Assembly (NCBI GenBank): GCA_949126835.1
Contig: OX421509.1
Location: 8,082,911 to 8,146,910 of the forward strand
DNA length: 64,000 bases
Direction: 5' to 3'
Origin: Anisus vortex
Lineage: Eukaryota; Mollusca; Gastropoda; Planorbidae
Shown: in pieces, positions 55,555 through 64,000 of the stretch
Layout: each line of letters starts with the position of its first letter
Position numbering within the stretch: position 1 is the stretch's first letter
Translations under genes and position numbers: made by a program
Notes under the pieces: model-generated
Told to the model about the DNA's origin: nothing
What the model saw: only the letters and a program-made list of their open reading frames with translations
Database searches by the model: none

Positions 55555-56365
55555 AGGATAAATAGAATTGTTAGATAGATGATAGATGGATAGATAGGCA
55601 GATAGAAAGATTGACGATTGATAGATAGTTAGATGGACAGATAAATATATAGTTAGATCGATGATAAATATATAAATATATAAATATATAAATATATAAA
55701 TAGATAAATAGATAAATAGATAAATAGATAAATAGATAAATAGATAAATAGATAAATAGATAAATAGATAAATAGATAAATAGATAAATAGATAAATAGA
55801 TAAATAGATAAATAGATAAATAGATAAATAGATAAATAGATAAATAGATAAATAGATAAATAGATAAATAGATAAATAGATAAATAGATAAATAGATAAA
55901 TAGATAAATAGATAAATAGATAAATAGATAAATAGATAAATAGATAAATAGATAAATAGATAAATAGATAAATAGATAAATAGATAAATAGATAAATAGA
56001 TAAATAGATAAATAGATAAATAGATAAATAGATAAATAGATAAATAGATAAATAGATAAATAGATAAATAGATAAATAGATAAATAGATAAATAGATAAA
56101 TAGATAAATAGCAAAATAGAAAAATAGATAAATAGATATATTGATATATAGATAAATAGAAAAATAGATAAAAAGATAAAAAGATAAATAGATGAATAGA
56201 TAAATAGATGAATAGAAAAATAGATGAATACATGAATAGATAAATAGATAATTAGATAAATAGATAAATAGATAAAAAGTTAATTAGATAAATAGATAAT
56301 TAGATAAATAGATAATAAGATAAATAGATCATTACAAAAATAGATAATTACATAAATAGACTTTA
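55555..56365 (+). repeat. (GATAAATA)n array in last intron of CTL-D
   Basis: An almost perfect GATAAATA run at about 55700-56110. It lacks the internal variants seen in the CTL-B array and is about 115 bp longer, although its flanks are nearly identical. Confidence 0.95.
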
Positions 56366-56371
56366 CCAAGG

Positions 56372-56534
56372 GTCGGCAACCTACTTCACGCGTGCTAAGA
56401 CTAGGCATCAATACCTACCAGTTTTCATAGGCACGCTGATAACCCACAGAAAGGCTATCCAATACTCTTCTTTTGGCACGCTGAATTAATGTGAAATCCT
56501 ACTTTGGCACACTGTCAGCTTAATGTTGCCGACC
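56372..56534 (+). mobile_element. hAT-like MITE (unit 4)
   Basis: Copy of 23088-23250. Confidence 0.6.
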
Positions 56535-57286
56535 TAGAACTATACAGTATAATCTTACGAAATAATTGAAGAAAAAAGAGAATCAAGCTAAAAACAAAAG
56601 TATGGAACTATGAACGGAGATGATTCATCCCTTTGTGCTTTGGATATTTACTCTTAGTATCGATTAAATGGATCAATGGAATGTTGGTTCCATCTACTTG
56701 GATGCGTTAGCCCACCGGTGTACTCTATATGGGAGCGTATCGGTGGTTTCAACACTTCGACTGCTTTGACGGCCCATGGGTACGGCACTCCCACTACAAG
56801 AAGCATTTGATCATTAGCTTTGTTGACCTATGATGGCTCTCAAAACTGAACAAACAATCTGTAAATCATAAAACGCCCAAACAGTCTAAATTTTTTTTTA
56901 CTTTGTGAACTTTTTTTTTGTACTCTACATTATTAAGATGAAAATTTTATATTTACCCGGTTTAAAGATTTGCTGTCGACAAGTGACCTCCTCGCAGATC
57001 GTATCGTCATCCTCCCACCTGTAAGTGTTTTCCTCGGCAATGTCGTTCAGACCAATCCAATATGTGCGATTTATTTGCCGCAATATATCCAACTTATCAA
57101 TAGTTTTCACGGTGTACAGGTGAGCTGACCTGGCTAGAGAATGAGAAAGAAGAGGCAGAGATGGTCTCCATAATCATTTATTTAATAACAAGAAAAAAAA
57201 AAGCAGCAAGGTTTATTACTAATGAATATTCTTAACTGACAAGTGTCACACCAGTAGTTAAATCACTAAACCTAAATACACTAGAG

Positions 57287-59032
57287 CAGGCTCAGCAACC
57301 TTTAATAATAGTGTGCCGAAGTGGAATTTCTAATTCATTCAGATTGCCAACAGCCTAAACGTCACCCTGCTTTAGCACTCAATATCAGTACTTGACTGCC
57401 CAATGTCAACTAACACAGACAAACATCCTATTCTCCGTGAAGAAGTGGAGCTGGCTGTACAAAAATTAAAAAAAAGGGTAATCAGCTGGAGCAGACAATG
57501 TGCCAGGCGAACTGATTCAGGCAGGAGTTGACCCTGTAATAAACATCCTAATCAACATGTGCAACGGGATATGGCAGACAGGAGAATGGCCAACCCCCTG
57601 GACTAAGTCGCTGGTTATCACGCTCCCAAAAAAGGGTAGCTTACAGATGTGTCAGAATTACCGTACAATCATTCTGATTAGCCATCCCAGAAAAGTCATG
57701 CTCAATATTATATTAAACAGATTGAAACCACAAGCAGAACAAATCATTGCAGAAGAACAGGCAGGCTTCAGAGCAGAAAGAAGCACAACGGAGCAAATCT
57801 TTAACCTGCGAGTGCTCTGTGAAAAACATCTCCAACACCAGAGCGACCTCTATCATGTCTTCATAGACTTTAAAAAAGCGTTCGACAGAGTGTGGCATGC
57901 GGCACTGTGGGCGACTGCACAAATTCAACATACATGCAAACCTCATTGAAGTCATCAAGAACCTGTACAACAGAGCAACTAGCGCAGTAATATTCAACAG
58001 CAAGCAAGGAGATTGGTTCAAAACCACTGTTGGTGTTAGACAAGGATGTCTACTTTCCCCCATCCTCTTCAACCTCTTTCTTGAAAGGATTATGTCAGAT
58101 GTGCTAGAAGACCACGTCGGAACATTCAGCATAGGCGGGCGAATTATAACCAACTTACGCTTCGCCGATGACATTGACGGCCTAGCTGGCAGCGAGGATG
58201 AATTAAAAGAATTCACTGCAAAACTAGAGAAAACATTAAAGGCGTATGGTATGGCAATCAATGCAGAAAAGACCAAGGTCGTGGCAAATAGATCATTCAA
58301 AAGTGAAATTGGGATAAACGGGCAAAAACTCGAAGAGGTCTTCGCCTTCAAATATCTAGGGGCCATAAAATCCGACGAAGGCTCAAAGCCAGAAATTCTT
58401 GCCAGAATGGCCCAGACAACCGCAGCGCTGAGTAAACTTAAACACATCTGGCAAAGCAAGAAACTCTCTCTCAGATCAAAGATTCGACTAATGCGCTCTC
58501 TGGCGATGTCGGTCTTCTTGTATGGTTGCGAGGCTTGGACACTCACTGCAGACCTACAAAGAAGAATCAGTGCGCTAGAGATGAGATGTTACCGCAAGAT
58601 ATTGAATATCTCCTATACAGAGGATATCACAAATGAAGTTGTTCGCAATGAAATAGCTGCTGTCATCGGCCCATACGAGGACCTTCTCACTCTCACCTCA
58701 ATTAAGAAGAAAAAACTGAGATGGTATAAACAGGGAGGAAGAAAAAGAGCCAGGCAAAAGAAGAGATGGGAAGACAAAATCAAGGAGTGGACCGGCCTGT
58801 CGTTCATCGACTTCCAAAGGGCATTACAGGACCGGAACAAATGGCAAGAGATTGTTAACAGTCAACGATGGTGCCCCAAACGACCCACCCACGGGTTAAA
58901 GGATAGGTGAAGGTGAAGTGATCTAACAGAAGATAGTTTGAGCAGTTTTTTATGGAGTCTTCCGCGTGTCATTGACACTCGGTCTGTGTGCCAAGTCTGG
59001 CACGCATGTCGTAGGTCCCCCTCCCCTGCACT
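57287..59032 (+). mobile_element. hAT-like MITE split by a LINE (unit 4)
   Basis: Copy of 24003-25748: left part 57287-57375, right part about 58922-59032. Confidence 0.65.
57376..58921 (+). pseudogene. Non-LTR retrotransposon, RT and C-terminus (unit 4)
   Basis: Copy of 24092-25637 with the same frameshift near 57904 and the same missing block before GGRKRARQKKRW. Only a few substitutions separate them (T to K in NRSF, N to D-type changes elsewhere), so the damage predates the dimer duplication. Confidence 0.85.
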
Positions 59033-59668
59033 AGAAGAAAGAAGGGCAGAGAGCAAAGTAGTAATAGTACAAAAGGTGTTAAAATCTAACTATACAACGC
59101 AATGCTCGCATAGACATAGACATAAAACAAAACAGAACCTAATATATTCATTATGCCAGAAACATTGTATAATTATATTCTCTTTCCTATCGTGTGGCAT
59201 CCGGGCATTAAGTGAAGACATTTTGGTATTGACTTAATTTCCCAAATCTAAACTCTGGAATTTTTTTTCATAACTAAATATTATATGCATACCTATGCAG
59301 TCATCTCTGGCAGTAGCATGATTGACTTTGTTGGTAGACATCCACATGCAGGCTGTAATTGAACCGCTGGTCACAAGCTGAAAGCCTTCGTTGGAGTTAC
59401 ATAAAACATAAAATTATATACTTGCGCTTTTACTGGAGTTTGGTGCTAAGCAGTTTCCTGGAAGTATATGTATTCAGAATTTAAAGATTATTTAATTGGC
59501 GAAATGGATAGATGTAGGAGCGTATAGATAGATAGATGGATAGGTAGGTGGCAGGCTGTTAGGTGGATAAAGGAAGCTGGATGAATTTGTTTGATGGGTG
59601 GATAGTAAAATCGGGTTGTGGTAGTTAGATTTGTAGAAGGTTAGTTAGATTTGAGCAATAGGCTACTG

Positions 59669-59854
59669 CAAAGGTCGGCAACATTTTAATAATGGTATGC
59701 CAAAGTAGGATTTCTAATTCAACAGCCTAAAGTTGAACCCACACTTTTCTTGTAGAAGATACTCTAATTGTCTTTTTTTCGGAGTCTAGGCGTGCCATTG
59801 CAAATGTCTCAACGTGCCACGTCTGGCATGTGAGCCGTAGGTTGCCGACCCCTG
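59669..59854 (+). mobile_element. hAT-like MITE (unit 4)
   Basis: Copy of 26385-26570; its left end is mutated to CAAAGGTCGGCAAC. Confidence 0.75.
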
Positions 59855-61049
59855 AATCTAAAGCTTGATTCCACTGATCTATATTAAAAAAGGATAGTGC
59901 CTCTATATTAAATATGTATGCGCAAATTGAAGCGAAAATGAATAGTGGGAAAGGGGAATTTACTTATTTACATAAGCGAGTTACAGGAATAAACCACTTA
60001 TGTTTAAAACAAATCCATACGATAAAAAGGAAATCTAAGTCACTTGAAATGTATTTACAGGTCAGTGTTTAAGATATAAAATTTTATAGATAAGTGAAAG
60101 TCACGTAAAAGCCTATTTATTTTGTCTTCAAGAATGTTACTTCCGATGTTACTTCCGTGCCTAACCCATTATTTGTATAGATCAGTGGCTTGATTCACAG
60201 TATGGATTCATTCTCAAAGTGATACGATGAAAATATATTATAGTTATATTCTCTACATTAGGTATTCAATTGTTCAATCTATGTACAAGTATACTGGTTT
60301 GATCTTGAAGGAATTTTTGTTTCTTTTCTTCCTTCCTTCTTACACACAGTGTAAGCTCTCCTTCGTCCTCGTCCATGCACAGTAGAGTTGAATTTCTTCC
60401 TTCATAAATTTACAAGAATACTACCACTTTCGTTTCTCATACGCATGACACCAAAGACTATAATAAAATGCTTTAATATTTCTGCTCTTTGATGACTCGA
60501 AAATCTTCTTTTCGGAATTTCCGATTGCTCTACGTCCTCTGGCCTTCCGGTTTAGTAATCCGCTAAGATTTTCTCAATCACAAATAAGGATTAAAATCGT
60601 AAGTTGCATACAGCGGAAGTCCTTATGGAAGTCTAGAAGTCATTAAAGATAATGTGAGCACTGAAAAAACAAGTGTTAAGCTCTAAAAATAAAAAAAACG
60701 GTCCATCTCATTATAATCTTTGATGTGCACCAGGAAACTTGAGGACGCGTGCGCAGACTAACAATTTAGCTCTAAAAACTGACCCATAAAAACCAAGTTT
60801 TTATTATACTCCCTTTCTTTGTAACTAAGTTTACCATCATGGAATTAAATAATTGATTGACTACTGGAAATGCTACATGTTCAGAAAAATATTTGTGTCC
60901 CAAAAATATCTCCTTACTCCGTATGAATTGTTTCGTTTTATTTTCTGTTACTTCGTTTACGAATTTTTTCCCCTTCATTCACAAAGCTAGAGCGCAACGA
61001 TTGGAGACGTCATAAAAATAATTTCAGAGCATCCTTTTTTTTCTAGCTT
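59855..61049. other. AT-rich sequence, no gene seen
   Basis: Counterpart of 26571-27765. Confidence 0.5.
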
Positions 61050-61628
61050 TGTGACGAAAAACCATATAAAGTTGGACCGGCAATTTCAACGTAAAACCAA
61101 AACAAACAGTTCCATTCTGGTGTTTTTGTGTTGCGCCAGCAGGCAGCAGTGTGTTTTCCGTCTCAACTTGGAGTATGTATGTGTCTTCTATGTTCACTTT
61201 AGAGTGTTAATTTTTATACCAGTGGATTTGTGGAAGTTTTCTCTTGACAATAGTATAATCATTTTAGTGTTACTTGATACGTGTAAGGAGTGATTAATTG
61301 ATTAAATTATTAATGAATCTATAAATACTATAAAACAGGACTGAGCCTTTTTTCTTAAACTGGTCTCAACTGGTCTAAATGTTTACCCGTTCCGCTCTAG
61401 TAAACCGGTGTTTACAAACATTTCTGACGACACACTAGTCCTATTGTGTGTTGTGTTTGGTTTCTTATTCTGATCGTCTTAAGTATTTTAAAAATGAATC
61501 ACAACCTTCTCCGTAGTATTGGGAAAATATGCTCTGAGTGCCATACCCGTGTCGATAACAACCTTTTTCAAATGATTTGTTGTTTTGGCATAGGGCGTCG
61601 CCTACCTACAAGACGCGGGACAAAATGA
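61050..61628 (+). other. Possible transcript 5' end with cysteine-rich start (unit 4)
   Basis: Copy of 27766-28344. TATA-like CATATAAAG, donor CGTGTAAGG and acceptor CCGCTCTAG are all kept. The frame from the ATG near 61494 reads MNHNLLRSIGKICSECHTR. Confidence 0.35.
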
Positions 61629-62810
61629 CAGAACAAGTTTAAGGACTCAAAACAGTAATACAGAGGGGAAGTTAAGATCCACAGAGGATAAAAGTAAACA
61701 AAAAGCCGATCAACAAGAAAATTCAAGAAAAGACCCATTAAAAACAAGAACAACGTGGTTTTATCGCACATCGCCGTACAAACTGAAACTCCCATTAACA
61801 AAAATGCCCACAAAAGAACTAAAGCTGAAAGAAAGACATCTGATGTTAGTCATGAGGAGATGGCGAAACATGCATGTCCAAGTTGCTCAAAGTCAGAAAG
61901 AGTCTTTGAAACGAAGACCGAGGCTATTGAACATTCTAGTCTCAACTCCAAAGGGAGTGTGACAGATGAACAGTCAGTAAATAAAACGTTTACTTATGGA
62001 GGCAGTAGTGTAGCAAGAAACTCAGTAGGCAGAGAACTACCCGAGTGCATGCTATCTGATGTTAGCGAGGGCTATGTGTCACCTATAGATAATCAAGCTA
62101 GAGAACGGAAGATTAGAATTCTACGTGACTCCGGTGCTGATATATCTTTACTGTTGAAGAATACTGTACCAACGTCGAAATTGACTCATACATGCCAGTA
62201 TGCCTTAATCAGTACTATGGCTGGGACACTTACGGCACCGTTACAACGTATACAGTTGAAGTGTAATTACTTCACTGGACCTGTTATTGTTGGGATAGTG
62301 AAAAAATTTCCCTACAGAGGCATTTCATTACTTTTAGGAAGCGACCATGCCAAGAATCAGGTACATCCTGTACTTAAAGAAACAAAAGACTCTGTACAGT
62401 GTAAGAATACTGAAAATTCAGTATGCGTTATCACCAGAGCTATGGAGAAAAAACAGATGACTGATAAATTGACAAAGAAACCAGAACCGACACCAGAGAT
62501 TGACTTACAAGCAACCTTCATGGCGGATGTTCTGGGTGGTCACTCAAGTCATACTGATCAAAGTAATTTGTCGCCTAGACAACTACTCATTCTTGCTCAA
62601 GGCAAAGATCCAGAGATCGGAAAACTAAAAGAGGAAGCAGGGAATGAAGGAGAGTTAGAAACAATGGCCGCAGGTTATTACCTGAGGGACGAGTTGTTGA
62701 TGAGGAAATGGAGAGGGAAAGAAAACGACGATGAAACATGCAGCGAAGTACATCAAATCGTGGTACCCACTGTATACCGCAAGGACATACTACATATGGC
62801 CCATGATTAA
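61629..62810 (+). pseudogene. Gypsy gag tail, protease and integrase start (unit 4)
   Basis: Copy of 28345-29600. About 83 bp that encode the CCHC knuckle in unit 2 are deleted after 61728, at a short AAG/GAA microhomology. The protease DSG (62127-62135) is intact, unlike unit 2. The frame runs 61755-62810 through VITRAM and VVPTVYRKDILHMAHD. It stops at a private TAA (62808-62810) inside the integrase zinc finger. Confidence 0.8.
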
Positions 62811-64000
62811 CCGTATGCTGGTCACCTAGGGATACAGAAAACCTACGACAGGATTCTTCCGTATTTCTTCTGGCCTGGCCTACGTCGTGACGTCACATCG
62901 TTCTGCAGATGATGTTATATCTGCCAGATGGTCGGCAAACCGAATCAGACCATTCCGGTAGCTCCTCTACGACCCATACCAGCATTCTCAGAACCCTTCA
63001 GTCACATCATTATAGACTGCGTCGGTCCGTTGCCTAAAAATAAGGCTGGCCACCAGAATCTGTTCACTATTATGTGTTCGGCAACCAGATTTCGAGAGGC
63101 TTTTCCTCTACGTAGCATCAATGTCGACAAAATCTCTGATGCACTTATCGGATTCTTCGCCCGGTATGGACTTCCGAAAACCGTGCAGTCAGATCAAGGT
63201 TCAAATTTCACATCGAAGTTTTTTCGCCAAGTCTTAGAACGGATGGGTATTCGTCATGCAGTATCGAGTGCATATCATCCACAGAGTCAATGTGCACTCG
63301 AACAATACCACCAAACATTGAAAGCTATGCTCCGTACTTTCTGTTTCGAGCATAACAACGATTGGGATCGTGGTGTTCCCTTCGCACTCTTCGCAACCAG
63401 AGAGGCTGTGCAAGAATCTCTTGGTTTCAGTCCTTTTGTACTGGTATTCGGACACACAGTTCGTGGACCACTAAAGCTGTTACAAGAGACATGGTTATCA
63501 TCCACTGAAGATACTGGTCTTCTAACATACGTGGAGAATTTTAGAAATAGACTGTATAATGCATTAAAGGCTGTCAGATCTAATCTTTTGCAGGTAAAAG
63601 ACAAGATGAAGGTCTACTATGACGTCAACGCAAGAACCCGTATCTTCCAACCTGGTGATAAAGTTCTCATGCTGACGCCACTGTCTGGTCAGCCCATGAG
63701 TGCCAAGTCTACATGACCTCACGAGGTTAGTGAGGTTAACTATCTTGTAAAGACCCCTGATAGACGGAAATCGCAACGAGTGTGCCACATTAACATGTTA
63801 AAACCATACATTACCAGAGAAGAACAAAATGTTGTCGCCTTGGTAAACACTGTTATTAATATTGGGAATAATTCTCCCGAAATTAAGTGTGAAGTAGAAG
63901 AAAGCAAATTACAAATCAAAAAAGCTTTAAAAACCCTAAATGAAAAATTGGCACATTTACCCGCCTGCGAACAATCCGCTATCAAAGGTCAAATTTATGA
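62811..64000 (+). pseudogene. Gypsy integrase (unit 4), continues past the window
   Basis: A private TGA at 62910-62912 breaks the CRSC of the zinc finger. The catalytic core frame 62928-63716 then carries D of IIIDCVGP, D of VQSDQGSNF and E of ALEQYHQTLK. The stop at 63714-63716 is shared with unit 2. The GPY-like tail continues near 63725, with 12 bp missing relative to unit 2. The window ends before the purine tract and LTR would be reached. Confidence 0.85.

Larger units (their letters stand above)
55303..59457 (-). pseudogene. CTL-D: truncated C-type lectin pseudogene (three lectin exons)
   Basis: Exons in transcript order: 59457-59293, 57133-56957 and 55418-55303. It shares with CTL-B the TAA at codon 14 of the first exon (59416-59414), the EPNN junction and the IVDVDC and YICQRNFY end. 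It differs in keeping the first donor (ATAG|GTATGC). No signal or PAN exon is found to the right within the window. The stop therefore arose before unit 2 and unit 4 separated, and the donor loss of CTL-B came later. Confidence 0.75.

Overview
Organism and overall character. This is eukaryotic, AT-rich DNA with spliced genes and dense transposon remnants. The non-LTR families, a tRNA-type SINE and the lectin genes point to a mollusc, probably a gastropod. That placement is from memory of family character, not from a search. There are no bacterial genes, operons or CRISPR arrays.

Main content. The real host genes are tandem C-type lectin (CTL) loci on the minus strand. I could follow exons by splice sites and reading phase. 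CTL-A (7997-17836) and CTL-C (40145-50599) each have five exons, all joined in phase 1: a signal-peptide exon, a PAN/apple-like exon and three exons making one C-type lectin domain with an EPN motif. The predicted secreted protein is about 243 residues. CTL-B (22139-26173) and CTL-D (55303-59457) keep only the three lectin-domain exons. Both carry the same in-frame stop in the first of these and lack the two 5' exons, so I call them pseudogenes.

Layout. The window is a duplicated dimer. Unit 1 (about 2780-19790, CTL-A) plus unit 2 (about 19790-31788, CTL-B, ending in a Ty3/Gypsy remnant) are repeated as unit 3 (32340 to about 52960, CTL-C) plus unit 4 (about 52960 to the window end, CTL-D). 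Unit 2 and unit 4 are almost identical. Unit 1 and unit 3 are clearly more diverged and differ by several insertions and deletions whose empty sites can be read here. The step in identity lies near 18.83 kb / 52.0 kb. Every CTL locus has a long (GATAAATA)n array in the intron before its last exon, and CTL-A and CTL-C have a second array about 230 bp upstream of their start codon.

Mobile DNA. A Ty3/Gypsy remnant at 28.3-32.3 kb (copied at 61.6-64.0 kb) has gag knuckle, protease and integrase, but no reverse transcriptase between protease and integrase. It ends in a purine tract and an LTR that forms the unit 2/unit 3 boundary. A second, minus-strand Gypsy remnant occurs in every unit and shows RNase H followed directly by stop and purine tract. 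Other elements are several non-LTR retrotransposon fragments (one with a 678-codon RT plus RNase H frame at 36.3-38.3 kb), two SINE types, hAT remnants and hAT-like MITEs, a 73-bp TTAA MITE, a solo LTR, and a short retroposon present in both orientations. Long open frames reading YLSIYLFI repeats are artefacts of the satellite arrays.
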